In this document: piece after piece, positions 35,873 through 44,836 of the stretch | How positions within the stretch are numbered: the first letter of the stretch is position 1 | Layout: every line of letters starts with the position of its first letter | Source of the DNA: an uncultured Muribaculaceae bacterium | GTDB taxonomy: Bacteria; Bacteroidota; Bacteroidia; Bacteroidales; Muribaculaceae | Direction of reading: 5' to 3' | DNA length: 64,000 nt | Assembly: GCA_910586995.1 (NCBI GenBank) | Contig: CAJUKZ010000003.1 | Coordinates: 1-64,000, forward strand | Position numbers and translations under genes: made by a program | The notes under the pieces: generated by a model | The model's input: only the letters and a program-made list of their open reading frames with translations | The model's database searches: none | What the model was told of the DNA's origin: nothing

Positions 35873-37012
35873 TTATTCTTCCACTCTACGTGCGCCATCG
35901 CTGATCACAACAGGATAGATCACCGGCTCGTGACCATATTTCTCTGCGAACTTACGTGTTACAGTAGTGATGAAGTTGTCGTAAAGGTCATCTTTCACCA
36001 GATTGATGGTACAGCCTCCGAAGCCGCCACCCATGATACGAGATCCGGTGACACCACATTCCTTGGCCACATCGTTGAGGTAGTCAAGTTCCTCGCAAGA
36101 AACCTCGTAATCCTTCGACAGACCGGCATGTGTCTCATACATCTTCTGACCAACAGTCTCGCAATCACCCTTCTCAAGTGCATCACAGACAGCAAGTACC
36201 CTGTCTTTCTCCTCTATGACAAATTTAGCGCGGAAATAATCCTCGGCAGAAATCTCACCACGTACGGCATCAAGAGCCTCTTTTGTAGCATCGCGCAATG
36301 TCTCTATGCCTAACTTGGCAGCCACACGCTCGCAAGACTGACGGCGTTTGTTGTATGGAGAATCCACCAAAGCGTGCTTCACTTTCGAGTCTACGAGCAC
36401 AAGCTTATAACCATCTATCTTGAAGGGGAAGTATTCATATTCCATCGAACGGCAGTCGAGGCGCATCAGATGGTCTTTCTTGCCAAATACGGATGCGAAC
36501 TGGTCCATAATACCGCAATTCACACCACAATAATTGTGTTCGGTGGACTGTCCGATCTTAGCAAGTTCAAATTTATCTATAGTATTGCCGTTGAACATAT
36601 CGTTGAGAGCGAATGCGAAGCAACTCTCCAACGCGGCAGATGAAGATAGACCAGCTCCAAGAGGAACGTTTCCGGCAAACACTGCGTCGAAGCCCTTGAC
36701 ACTGCCGCCGCGCTTCAGGATCTCACGGCATACACCGAATATATAACGCGCCCACTGCTGCTCGGGAGCATCGCTCTCCTTGAGTCCGAACTCGGCATAT
36801 TCGTTGATGTCGATAGAGAATACACGGACTTTGTCAGTGCCGTTGGGAGCGATCTCAGCCATAATGACTTTATCTATAGCTCCTGGAAACACAAAACCGC
36901 CATTGTAATCGGTGTGTTCTCCAATAAGGTTGATACGACCGGCAGATGCATAGAGTGTTCCTTGCTCGCCGTTGAAGCGTTTGTTGAATTCCTGTTTGAT
37001 TTTAGCTTCCAT
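35873..37012 (-). CDS. galK: Galactokinase
   Basis: This 379-residue GHMP kinase phosphorylates alpha-galactose to galactose-1-phosphate. The galactokinase signature is GRINLIGEHTDYNGGFVFPG. The ATP-binding motif is PLGAGLSSSAALE and the third motif is GSRIMGGGFGGCTINLV. The length is typical. It is the first gene of the galK-galM-nucleotidyltransferase operon. A 213-bp gap upstream is shared with the end of the thioredoxin-fold gene and contains weak hairpins (37180-37230). Confidence 0.97.
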   Translation of the reverse strand: MEAKIKQEFNKRFNGEQGTLYASAGRINLIGEHTDYNGGFVFPGAIDKVIMAEIAPNGTDKVRVFSIDINEYAEFGLKESDAPEQQWARYIFGVCREILKRGGSVKGFDAVFAGNVPLGAGLSSSAALESCFAFALNDMFNGNTIDKFELAKIGQSTEHNYCGVNCGIMDQFASVFGKKDHLMRLDCRSMEYEYFPFKIDGYKLVLVDSKVKHALVDSPYNKRRQSCERVAAKLGIETLRDATKEALDAVRGEISAEDYFRAKFVIEEKDRVLAVCDALEKGDCETVGQKMYETHAGLSKDYEVSCEELDYLNDVAKECGVTGSRIMGGGFGGCTINLVKDDLYDNFITTVTRKFAEKYGHEPVIYPVVISDGARRVEE

Positions 37013-37225
37013 GTCCTATGGATTAAAGGTATTTGTAATTTATGAATATTTAATCTATACTGAGTGGAATTTCTTGTTCTACGAAATTCCGAATGCGAAT
37101 TTGGCGAAAATTTTTGAATCTGCGAAATTATTATCCTTATATTTTGTTACATAATGGATATAATCAAATACAAAAAACGGGGAAGCGGCACCGCCTCTTT
37201 GCGGTCTACGCCCCCCTGCTTTGTA

Positions 37226-37717
37226 TCAGATAGCAGTCAAGTTCGAAATTCCGGGATTTATAGCGACGATATTTCCGTCCGGGTCTATCAAAAGCGACCC
37301 ATATCCCTCACGAAGATTGAAGTTAGCAATAATGCTCTCGGCCAATGAACCGGATGCATTGTACTGCGCATGCTTGTCAAGATGGTCGGCCCGTACAATG
37401 GCTCTGAACAGTTCCTCACTCTCGTCAAAATTGACAGATACGTGACTGACAGGCTTTTCCACCTTTGCTGACAGATGGCGTAACCAGGTGTCGTAATTTT
37501 TTACGGCTACTCTCGAAGGTGCGTCGGAAGACGACCAGAAAGAGAGCAAGACATAGCTTCCTCTGAGTTTCCCAAGATCAAGACAACGTGCATCATCATC
37601 TATCACAAGGTCAGGGACAGGAGCACCGACACTTATGTCCGGCATACGCTGGCTCATGCCCGAAGAAGCTACAATCATGAAGGCCACCAGTGCAGCAATC
37701 AGAATGTTTTTCTTCAT
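37226..37717 (-). CDS. Secreted thioredoxin-fold (TlpA-like) protein lacking the CxxC site
   Basis: This 163-residue protein has a signal peptide (MKKNILIAALVAFMIVASSG) and then a TlpA/AhpC-type fold: LRGSYVLLSFWSSSDAPSR. In active TlpA proteins the same place reads WCxxC. Here the cysteines are replaced by Asp and Ser (DAPS). The later YGSLLIDPDGNIVAINPG is the typical cis-proline region without a nearby cysteine. Redox activity is therefore unlikely, and a binding or scaffold role is possible. It has a well-formed promoter and a structured leader of about 115 nt. Confidence 0.78.
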   Translation of the reverse strand: MKKNILIAALVAFMIVASSGMSQRMPDISVGAPVPDLVIDDDARCLDLGKLRGSYVLLSFWSSSDAPSRVAVKNYDTWLRHLSAKVEKPVSHVSVNFDESEELFRAIVRADHLDKHAQYNASGSLAESIIANFNLREGYGSLLIDPDGNIVAINPGISNLTAI

Positions 37718-37740
37718 TTGAAACGATTAATATTCGACAT

Positions 37741-37834
37741 AAGGCAGAGGATTACGCGTAGTCTACGCCACTCATCCGCCCGGCTGATTTTCAGCCTCGG
37801 GAGACGCCAACTCTTTGGCGCTCAATCATTAATT
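37741..37834 (-). ncRNA. Structured 5' leader with three hairpins
   Basis: Transcription from the promoter at 37841-37872 would start near 37834. The RNA forms three successive hairpins before the ATG at 37717. They are CGCCAA/TTGGCG (37805-37820), a GGCTGA/TCAGCC stem with flanking GC pairs (37779-37801) and GCGTA/TACGC (37756-37768). I could not match it to a known riboswitch. It may be an attenuator, a cis-regulatory RNA or a short RNA. Confidence 0.5.
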
Positions 37835-37840
37835 CGACTG

Positions 37841-37872
37841 CAAAGGTAGCAATAATCAGCAACATAGCCAAA
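37841..37872 (-). promoter_or_regulatory. Promoter with -33 and -7 elements
   Basis: The minus strand shows TTTG at 37869-37872 and TACCTTTG at 37841-37848, spaced by 20 bp. This fits the Bacteroidetes consensus TTTG-N19/21-TAnnTTTG. Confidence 0.8.
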
Positions 37873-37995
37873 ATTCGAGCCTGATTCTCACCACTTTAGC
37901 TCAACAACGACACCAAACCCACTGTAAACAGGCGAGTTACATGCAGGTTAAATTAAGTTAACCAATATCAGCAATTTAGCAAAAACCGCCATTTT

Positions 37996-38964
37996 TCAGC
38001 GCCTTCCGTAGCCCGACTTAACAATCGTACGGCTGTCGTTATAGAACGACGGCGACAGCATCTGAGAGAGTGTTGTCCCGGGATTATTATCAAGATAACT
38101 GTCTACAATTCTCAGTCCGAGAAAACGGCCCATACGCCCGGGCGCATCACGATGCAGCACTCCGGTGGACGGCGAGGGGGAGAACAGACGTGCCGCATCT
38201 GTCGGCGATACGGAATAAAGCATACCACGGCCAAGCAATGCCTTCCACATCTCTGCTTCGTGATCCAATGCCCATTGCCACTGTTGTGGAGTAAAGCCTA
38301 AAACCAGACTGTCGTCCGCGCCGGGTACTACAGTCCGGACCGAGGCAAGAAGCGCACCCTCGTATAGCAAGCGCGACGCTACAGTGACGCCTGTGGAGTC
38401 TCCCTCGAATGGCTTTAGCGTGGCAATAATAGCTTCAGCCACATCATAAGGTATGCGCTCCCGCGTTTTCATCTGACGCTCATATTCATTGAACCGTCCG
38501 GCATAGCCGGGATAATCTACTCCAAGATAATGGTTGAGCGCAATGAACACCATAGTATCGGCATATATGTATATGCTTTGACTATATGGAGATATGGCTG
38601 TATAGAACTCATGCGCATGCACATCCGGAAAGAGACCCTCTATCCCCGACTCAACTCCGCCAAGAGACCTTGGCAAACCGGCAAGATCGGGATACTCCGC
38701 AAGCACATCAGGAGTGAATATCCTGACTGCAGGAGATTCAGAATATTCATGCAATCCACTGTCGGCATCAAAACCAAGAATATGACCCAAAGCCTCCAGC
38801 CCGGCCTTGGCCGACGAATCACTTCTGCCGTCAAATACCAAGGGTTCAAGTCTTAAAATATTCGCTTCACCTGCCCCGGACGGCGCTCCATAGCCATCAC
38901 CGCCACCGCGCGTGCATCCGAGAGCCAACAAAGGTGCAAGCAACACCATATATATTATACGCAT
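37996..38964 (-). CDS. gldB: GldB-family lipoprotein
   Basis: The protein resembles GldB, an essential outer-membrane-associated lipoprotein of gliding Bacteroidetes that is also found in non-gliding Bacteroidales. The lipoprotein signal is RIIYMVLLAPLLALGC. Conserved blocks include VDVH-like FPDVHAHEFY, LNHYLGVDYP and FTPQQWQWALDHEAEMW. I choose the ATG at 38964 (322 residues) because the longer frame from 39024 and its extension precede the -7 box at 38980-38987. The ATG at 38973 would be leaderless but is also possible. The role outside gliding is not settled. Confidence 0.82.
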   Translation of the reverse strand: MRIIYMVLLAPLLALGCTRGGGDGYGAPSGAGEANILRLEPLVFDGRSDSSAKAGLEALGHILGFDADSGLHEYSESPAVRIFTPDVLAEYPDLAGLPRSLGGVESGIEGLFPDVHAHEFYTAISPYSQSIYIYADTMVFIALNHYLGVDYPGYAGRFNEYERQMKTRERIPYDVAEAIIATLKPFEGDSTGVTVASRLLYEGALLASVRTVVPGADDSLVLGFTPQQWQWALDHEAEMWKALLGRGMLYSVSPTDAARLFSPSPSTGVLHRDAPGRMGRFLGLRIVDSYLDNNPGTTLSQMLSPSFYNDSRTIVKSGYGRR

Positions 38965-38979
38965 ATGTTTCATATGGCG

Positions 38980-38987
38980 CAAATTTA
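38980..38987 (-). promoter_or_regulatory. -7 promoter box for the gldB-like gene
   Basis: The minus strand reads TAAATTTG. The predicted transcription start falls near 38974, which favours translation from the ATG at 38964. Confidence 0.55.
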
Positions 38988-39064
38988 GCGTTTTTTGCGC
39001 TACATAGTTGTACAAAACCTCCAAAAATCACATCTACCACTCGCTAAATCCGCGTTATTTCACT

Positions 39065-39072
39065 ACCTTTGC
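39065..39072 (+). promoter_or_regulatory. -7 promoter box for the amidase-mlaD unit
   Basis: TACCTTTG lies 28 bp upstream of the amidase ATG at 39100, on the strand opposite to gldB. Confidence 0.55.
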
Positions 39073-39099
39073 AAGTCAGAATCATCCTCAATCCGATAG

Positions 39100-40254
39100 A
39101 TGCTACACATTACAAAATATATATTGCGACATGCAATCACCGCAATAATAGCAATAACCATGACCACAACAGTCGCTATGGCGCGTCCTTTTGTGGTTGT
39201 GATTGACCCAGGACATGGCGGAAAAGACTTCGGCGCTATCGGCGGAAAGACCAACGAGAAATCAATAGTCCTGTCGGTAGGAAAACTTCTTGGCCAGAAA
39301 ATAGGTAAAGCTTTCGGAAAAGACGATGTGGAAGTAATCTTCACCAGAGACGGTGATTACTTCGTCACCCTGCAAGGAAGAGCCGATATAGCCAATAAGG
39401 CCAAAGGCGATCTGTTCATATCCATACATGCCAATTCAGTAGACAAACGCAACAAAAACCGCAAGACAGTAAACGGGACATCGGTCTATACCCTCGGCGT
39501 AGACAGAGCCGAGAGAAACTTGGCTGTGGCTCAACGCGAGAACTCCGTGATTGAACTCGAGAATGACTATCAGGAGCGTTATCTCGGCTTCGACCCATCC
39601 TCTGCCGAATCATACATCATATTCGAACTCGAACAGAACCGACACATGGAACAAAGCCTCGATTTCGCGGCTAAAGCACAAAGAGAACTGGTCACGACTG
39701 CAAAACGAGCCGATAAAAAGGTGCGTCAGGCGGGATTTTGGGTACTTCACGCCACTGCGATGCCGGCTGTACTTGTCGAGCTCGACTTTATATGCAATCC
39801 CACAGAGGAGGCATTTATGTCCTCAAAAAAAGGACAGGAGCAGTTGTCAGACGCGCTTTTCAACGCGTTCAGGCTATATAAACGCGATTACGATGCCAAG
39901 AGCGGACAAAATGCGACTGTGCCGGAAACTGCTGCAAAAAACGACAAAAAACAAGCATCAACGGAAGCTTCTACAGAACAACACACTGTAGCGGCGACCA
40001 CCATCAATCCTCCAGCATCCGGACAGACTGTATATTGCATACAGTTTCTAACAGCAAAGAAAAGCTTGCCGGACAATTCAGATGAACTCAAAGGTATCAC
40101 CGACGCGCTGTATTATAAAGAAAAAGGGTTGTTTAAATACTACTGCAGTCCTACAGACAACTTTGATACTGCCAGAAATCGTCTTGACCAGATAAAAAAA
40201 CTCTTTCCCGACGCTTTCATAATAAGGATGAAAGGAGGAAAGCGCGTCAGGTAA
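39100..40254 (+). CDS. N-acetylmuramoyl-L-alanine amidase (Amidase_3)
   Basis: This 384-residue enzyme cleaves the amide between muramic acid and the peptide stem. An N-terminal hydrophobic stretch serves as a signal sequence or anchor. The zinc ligands are visible in VVIDPGHGGKDFGA (His), TNEKSIVLSV (Glu) and DLFISIHAN (His). The catalytic glutamate lies in AVLVELDFICN. After a Thr/Ala-rich linker (about 265-305), the last 75 residues look like a SPOR-type module (VYCIQFLTAKKSLP, then YYCSPTDNFDTARNRLDQIK). It is 56 bp upstream of the mlaD-like gene. Confidence 0.92.
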   Translation: MLHITKYILRHAITAIIAITMTTTVAMARPFVVVIDPGHGGKDFGAIGGKTNEKSIVLSVGKLLGQKIGKAFGKDDVEVIFTRDGDYFVTLQGRADIANKAKGDLFISIHANSVDKRNKNRKTVNGTSVYTLGVDRAERNLAVAQRENSVIELENDYQERYLGFDPSSAESYIIFELEQNRHMEQSLDFAAKAQRELVTTAKRADKKVRQAGFWVLHATAMPAVLVELDFICNPTEEAFMSSKKGQEQLSDALFNAFRLYKRDYDAKSGQNATVPETAAKNDKKQASTEASTEQHTVAATTINPPASGQTVYCIQFLTAKKSLPDNSDELKGITDALYYKEKGLFKYYCSPTDNFDTARNRLDQIKKLFPDAFIIRMKGGKRVR

Positions 40255-40310
40255 ACACCCGGCGCACCATATTTGTAATAATAATGAGGTTGCAAACATA
40301 TAACTGACAA

Positions 40311-41210
40311 ATGAAAAATATATTCAGAAAAGAAGTACTGATCGGAGTAGTCGCGGCAATATCAATCGCCATACTCGTAGTAGGAATAGATTTCCTAAAA
40401 GGTGTCAATGTCTTCAAGCCGTCGAACTATTACTACGCCACTTACACCAACGTAGAGGGGCTCGCCGTGTCCGCGCCTGTGACTTTGAACGGATACAAAG
40501 TCGGTCTGGTGCGCGAAATCGCGTATGAATACAATAATCCGGGCCATGTGAAAGTCGAACTGAGCCTCGACAAAGAGCTACGCCTGCCCAAAGGCACTAT
40601 TGCCCAGTTGGGTACAGACCTGCTCGGCACAGCATCCATATCACTCAAGATGCCCCACTCCACCGATTACCACTCCGTAGGCGATGTCCTTACCGCAGAA
40701 AACAAAAAAAGCCTTATGGACAATGTAGCAGGCGAGATGCTGCCATCCGTGTCAGCACTGATTCCTAAGATCGACACCCTGCTCACTTCCATCAACACGC
40801 TTGTGGCAGATCCGGCTTTGGCCGCATCAATAAAAAGAATCGATGCTATCACAGCTAATCTCGAGGCTTCCACGCGCCGGTTGAATTCACTTATGGGAAC
40901 ACTGCCCCCGGTGGCAGAAAACCTGAAGGTAATCACCGGCAATCTTGCTTCGTCGTCGGCAGACCTGGCTGATATCACAGCCGGCGTAAAGGAGATGCCG
41001 CTTGATTCGCTCATGGACAATATCACTACAATTACGACCAATCTCAGATGCCTCTCGGAAGACCTGAGAGACAAGAACTCCACACTCGGACGACTCATCA
41101 ACGATCCTTCGCTATACGATAATCTGAACTCCACAATATCTTCGCTCGACTCTCTGTTTGTCGACATCAAAAAGAATCCCAAGCGATATATCAGCATCAA
41201 ACTGCTATAG
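40311..41210 (+). CDS. MlaD family (MCE domain) lipid-transport protein
   Basis: The protein has 299 residues, one N-terminal membrane helix (about 10-28) and an MCE domain at about 38-115 (YTNVEGLAVSAPVTLNGYKV, then LRLPKGTIAQLGTDLLG). A long helical region follows. MCE proteins form hexameric rings that carry phospholipids between membranes, usually with an ABC transporter. The partner ATPase and permease are not in this window. It follows the amidase gene, as is common in Bacteroidales. Confidence 0.92.
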   Translation: MKNIFRKEVLIGVVAAISIAILVVGIDFLKGVNVFKPSNYYYATYTNVEGLAVSAPVTLNGYKVGLVREIAYEYNNPGHVKVELSLDKELRLPKGTIAQLGTDLLGTASISLKMPHSTDYHSVGDVLTAENKKSLMDNVAGEMLPSVSALIPKIDTLLTSINTLVADPALAASIKRIDAITANLEASTRRLNSLMGTLPPVAENLKVITGNLASSSADLADITAGVKEMPLDSLMDNITTITTNLRCLSEDLRDKNSTLGRLINDPSLYDNLNSTISSLDSLFVDIKKNPKRYISIKLL

Positions 41211-41269
41211 GAAGTTATTTAGAATCATTCTAAATAAGCCATACGCATACAAAAATACACACAGACTTA

Positions 41270-41296
41270 TTCCAGGGCGTATTTCGCGCCCTGGAA
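41270..41296 (+). terminator. Stem-loop terminator after the mlaD-like gene
   Basis: A perfect 10-bp stem (41270-41279 with 41287-41296) has a 7-nt loop, followed by ATTTGTTTT. The rest of the 41211-41564 gap is AT-rich and holds only the promoter at 41468-41499. Confidence 0.7.
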
Positions 41297-41467
41297 ATTT
41301 GTTTTCCAAGCGCAAGTTTCAGATAGAAGAACAAACCCAATACGCTAGTACACAAAGCATTAGCACAAATAATTACAGCAACACTTAGGCTTTATTTACA
41401 GCATTTATTTAAGTGTCTGTAAGTCAGTATAGTTGTGATATTTCTGAATTTACAAAACAAAATCGCG

Positions 41468-41499
41468 TTTGTTTTCTAAAAAAGATTGTTGCAAATTTG
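41468..41499 (+). promoter_or_regulatory. Promoter of dnaA
   Basis: TTTG at 41468-41471 and CAAATTTG at 41492-41499 are spaced by 20 bp. The -7 box differs from TAnnTTTG at one base. Its position 66 bp upstream of the dnaA ATG supports it. Confidence 0.55.
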
Positions 41500-41564
41500 C
41501 ATAGAATTTCGGGCGGGGTCTCTCTCACGGAAGACTCTTAAAACCCCCACCCTTCACAGTACAG

Positions 41565-42944
41565 ATGGAAAAGACTTACACCCAACTTTGGGAGGAATGT
41601 CTCGTCATCATACGCGACAACATTTCTCCCGAACAATACGACACCTGGTTCAAGGCTGTCACAGCAAAGAGCTATGCCGATGGCAAGCTCACGCTGAATG
41701 TACACTCAGCCTATTTTGCCGAGCAACTTGAAGAACGCTTCGGCAACCTGATCGTACGTACACTCCAGAAAGTGTTTGGCAATGTAGCGCTCTTTTTCAA
41801 CTATTATACAGTGCGCAACGACCCGCAGACGCAGGTCAATGTCCGCAGCGCGAATCCCACATCCGTAGTAACCCCTAAGACAGCCCCTGCCAACCCCTTC
41901 CAACCGGTGGTGGCTCAGGATATAGATCCGCAACTGAATCCGTATTATACTTTCGAGAACTATTGCGGAGGCAATTCCAATAAAATAGCACGCTCTATCG
42001 GCGAAGCAATCGCAGACAACCCGAAATGCAAGACATTCAATCCCCTCTTTGTATTCGGGCCTACAGGTGTGGGCAAGACGCATCTTATTCAAGCCATAGG
42101 TATACGCGTCAAAGAGCGTAACCCAATGGCGAGAGTCCTTTACGTAACAGCCCGTCTGTTCGAAAGCCAGTATACCGCAGCACTACGCAACAACCACATA
42201 AACGACTTCTTCGCATTCTATCAGAGCATAGATACTCTGATTATCGACGACGTGCAGGATCTCGCCGGCAAGCAGGGCACTCAGAATACGTTCTTTCACA
42301 TATTCAATCACCTGCACCAGAACCAGAAGCAGATAATACTTTCAAGCGATTGTGCACCGTCGCAGATGGATGGCTTCGAAGCCAGGCTTCTGTCAAGGTT
42401 CAAATGGGGCATGTCGACCCAGCTCGAGAAGCCAGATCCACATCTGCGTAAAGATGTGCTCGTACGCAGGGCTGAACGCGACGGCCTGTCAATCCCTGCC
42501 GACGTACTCGAATTCATCGCCGAAAACGTGACGGATTCCATTCGCGAACTTGAAGGCGTCACCGTATCGCTTATTGCACACGCCACTGTTCTCGGTCGTG
42601 AGATCACGGTGGATCTTGCCAGGAAAGTCCTCACCAATGCGGTAAAGATAAACCGACGCCGTGTCAACTTCGAGGCCATAACACAGGAAGTGGCCCACCA
42701 CTACAACATCGACCCGGACGTAATATTCACAAAAAGCCGCAAGCGCGAGATCTCAGACGCCCGTCAGGTAGTGATGTATCTTGCAAAAAAACTCGCAAAG
42801 ATGCCTTTCACGGCAATAGGCACAAGGCTGTCGCGCACGCACGCAACAGTACTCTATGCGTGCAAGAGCATCGAAGAACGCCTGCCGATCGAGAAAAAGC
42901 TTCAGGAAGACATCACAAAGATCGAGTCGGCGCTGAACAGGTAG
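41565..42944 (+). CDS. dnaA: Chromosomal replication initiator protein DnaA
   Basis: This 459-residue AAA+ protein binds DnaA boxes and opens the origin. Domain I is at the N-terminus (LWEECLVIIRDNISPEQYDT). A Pro/Thr-rich linker occupies about 90-115. Walker A is FVFGPTGVGKTHLIQ and Walker B is LIIDDVQDL. The DNA-binding domain IV contains the signature FTAIGTRLSRTHATVLYACK. I found no clear cluster of TTATCCACA boxes in the upstream gap, so I do not call an origin here. Confidence 0.98.
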   Translation: MEKTYTQLWEECLVIIRDNISPEQYDTWFKAVTAKSYADGKLTLNVHSAYFAEQLEERFGNLIVRTLQKVFGNVALFFNYYTVRNDPQTQVNVRSANPTSVVTPKTAPANPFQPVVAQDIDPQLNPYYTFENYCGGNSNKIARSIGEAIADNPKCKTFNPLFVFGPTGVGKTHLIQAIGIRVKERNPMARVLYVTARLFESQYTAALRNNHINDFFAFYQSIDTLIIDDVQDLAGKQGTQNTFFHIFNHLHQNQKQIILSSDCAPSQMDGFEARLLSRFKWGMSTQLEKPDPHLRKDVLVRRAERDGLSIPADVLEFIAENVTDSIRELEGVTVSLIAHATVLGREITVDLARKVLTNAVKINRRRVNFEAITQEVAHHYNIDPDVIFTKSRKREISDARQVVMYLAKKLAKMPFTAIGTRLSRTHATVLYACKSIEERLPIEKKLQEDITKIESALNR

Positions 42945-42967
42945 CACCGCACTCCTTAAAAAAGATT

Positions 42968-43005
42968 AAAAGCCTTGCACGCCGTGCGCGCGTAAGGCTT
43001 TTTTA
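42968..43005 (+). terminator. Terminator of dnaA
   Basis: The stem AAAGCCTT/AAGGCTTT continues inward through GC-rich pairs and ends with a run of six T residues. It starts about 24 bp past the dnaA stop. Confidence 0.85.
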
Positions 43006-43046
43006 TTAACTTTGCCGAAGTTCAATATGCGATTATCATAATTAAG

Positions 43047-43814
43047 ATGACACCTCTGTTTTCCATAATAACTGTCACCTACAATGCGTCCGCAACACTC
43101 CCCGCCACAATGAGAAGTGTTTCGGAACAAACCTGCGACCTATACGAACACATAATCCAGGACGGAACATCAAAAGACAACACCCTCGCGATAGCCAGAA
43201 GTGGTAATCCCGCACGCACCCGCATAAACTCAGAACCGGACGAAGGCATATATGATGCCATGAACAAAGCTCTTGCCGAGGCAAAAGGTGATTATGTGAT
43301 ATTCCTTAATGCGGGAGACCGCTTCCACAGCAAGGACACCCTCCAGCAACTGGCCGACACAATAATGGAAAATGATTATCCTGGTATAGTCTACGGACAG
43401 ACCGACATTGTTGATCTCAATGGAAAACGCCTTGCCGAACGGCATCTGAGTGCCCCAGAAACCCTCACGCTTGATAGTTTTGCAGAAGGAATGGTTGTGT
43501 GCCATCAGGCATTTGTGGCACTACGGCGCATTACCGGCGCATTCTCCAGAAAATACAAGTTTTCCGCAGATTACGAGTGGTGCATACGCTGTCTGCAACA
43601 CTCCCACAGGAATGCATATACAGATAGCGTAGTCATCGACTACCTCAACGAAGGCGTCACCACTGCCAACCGACGCAAGTCATTGATGGAAAGGTTCAAC
43701 ATCATGTGCCGCTACTACGGGACATGGAACACAATACGCCGGCACTTACGCTTTGCATCACGATTTCTCAAACGCCGTTCGCTTGAGAAAAAGTTCAAAC
43801 AAGAATCATTCTAA
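43047..43814 (+). CDS. Family 2 glycosyltransferase
   Basis: This 255-residue GT-A enzyme begins FSIITVTYNASATLPATMRS, followed by EHIIQDGTSKDNTL. The metal-binding DxD position reads FLNAGDRFH, so only one aspartate is present. The motif FSADYEWCIRCLQ in the later half corresponds to the catalytic ED/QxxRW-like region. Such single-domain transferases usually add sugars to surface polysaccharide or glycolipids. No polysaccharide cluster surrounds it, so the acceptor is unknown. Confidence 0.9.
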   Translation: MTPLFSIITVTYNASATLPATMRSVSEQTCDLYEHIIQDGTSKDNTLAIARSGNPARTRINSEPDEGIYDAMNKALAEAKGDYVIFLNAGDRFHSKDTLQQLADTIMENDYPGIVYGQTDIVDLNGKRLAERHLSAPETLTLDSFAEGMVVCHQAFVALRRITGAFSRKYKFSADYEWCIRCLQHSHRNAYTDSVVIDYLNEGVTTANRRKSLMERFNIMCRYYGTWNTIRRHLRFASRFLKRRSLEKKFKQESF

Positions 43815-43838
43815 CCCATTCTGCAACATTTAGAGCAA

Positions 43839-44156
43839 ATGATACTGCTGAATATCACCTTCGCATGCGATCCATCGCTTGAGACTGAGATAAGATCATG
43901 GATCATAGACACGTATATCCCTGAAGCTACAGCCAGCGGACTGTTCTCGCATCCGCTCGTCTCCAAGGTATTTCCCCTGCCTGACTCAGATGCAGTGAGT
44001 TTCGCCGTACAGATGAGGTGCACGACAGCAGGACAAGCTAACGGCTGGCTCGCAGGCACAGGTGGATCATTGTGTGCCTCCCTGACATCCGGCAGAAACG
44101 ACAGAGTCCTGTTTTTCCCAACTATCATGGAGATAATACATGGCCATGACGCCTGA
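43839..44156 (+). CDS. DUF4286 family protein
   Basis: This 105-residue protein matches DUF4286, a small Bacteroidetes family of unknown function. Typical features are the start MILLNITFACDPSLE, the block WIIDTYIP and the end FFPTIMEIIHGHDA. Its 3' end overlaps the ruvC start by 17 bp, so the two are translationally coupled. The pair is commonly conserved in Bacteroidales by my recollection. No membrane or signal sequence is seen. Confidence 0.82.
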   Translation: MILLNITFACDPSLETEIRSWIIDTYIPEATASGLFSHPLVSKVFPLPDSDAVSFAVQMRCTTAGQANGWLAGTGGSLCASLTSGRNDRVLFFPTIMEIIHGHDA

Positions 44157-44748
44157 TCCGCAGAATGCAAAGACCCGATCTGCCGGCCTTGAGCGTTTCA
44201 AGCGCGTGATACTCGGAATAGACCCCGGAACAAACGTGATGGGGTACGGCCTGATCGGAATTGAGCAGAAAAATCCGGAGGTAATAGCATTAGGTGTAAT
44301 AAAACTCGACAAATTCGAGAGTCATTATCTCAGACTTCACCGTATATACACAAGAGTCCTTTCGCTCGTTGAGTCGTATCTACCCGACGAACTCGCTATA
44401 GAAGCTCCGTTTTTCGGAAAGAACGTACAATCCATGCTGAAACTCGGGCGCGCGCAAGGTGTGGCTATGGCTGCCGCACTCAGCCGCGATGTGCCTATCA
44501 CCGAATACGAACCGCGAAAGATAAAGATGGCGATAACCGGCAACGGCGCAGCATCAAAAGAGCAGGTACAGGAAATGCTCAGGAGAACACTGAAAATTCC
44601 TCGTGAGCAATTACCTGAGCAACTCGATGCCACAGATGCATTGGCCGCCGCCATGTGTCACTTCTACGAATCTTCCCGGCCTGCGATACAAAAGACCTAC
44701 TCGTCGTGGAAAGATTTTGTGGCCAAGAATCCGGGGAAAGTGCGTTGA
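44140..44748 (+). CDS. ruvC: Holliday junction endodeoxyribonuclease RuvC
   Basis: The protein has 202 residues. RuvC resolves Holliday junctions with RuvAB. The catalytic acidic residues are visible in ILGIDPGTNVMGYG (Asp), LAIEAPFFGKN (Glu) and QLDATDALAAAMCH (two Asp). An extra 20 N-terminal residues precede the core if the ATG at 44140 is used. The ATG at 44146 gives a nearly identical product. It overlaps DUF4286 by 17 bp. ruvA and ruvB are not in the window. Confidence 0.96.
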   Translation: MAMTPDPQNAKTRSAGLERFKRVILGIDPGTNVMGYGLIGIEQKNPEVIALGVIKLDKFESHYLRLHRIYTRVLSLVESYLPDELAIEAPFFGKNVQSMLKLGRAQGVAMAAALSRDVPITEYEPRKIKMAITGNGAASKEQVQEMLRRTLKIPREQLPEQLDATDALAAAMCHFYESSRPAIQKTYSSWKDFVAKNPGKVR

Positions 44749-44836
44749 CAGGCTGAACTTTTGCTTTGACATTCAGTTATTCTGTATTAGGAACATATGA
44801 TTATTGACCTAATCAAATATCAAAGCATATACAGCT

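Noticed and set aside
41211..41564. Possible replication origin upstream of dnaA
   Set aside because: I found no cluster of TTATCCACA-type boxes and no clear unwinding element. The gap is AT-rich but is explained by a terminator and a promoter.
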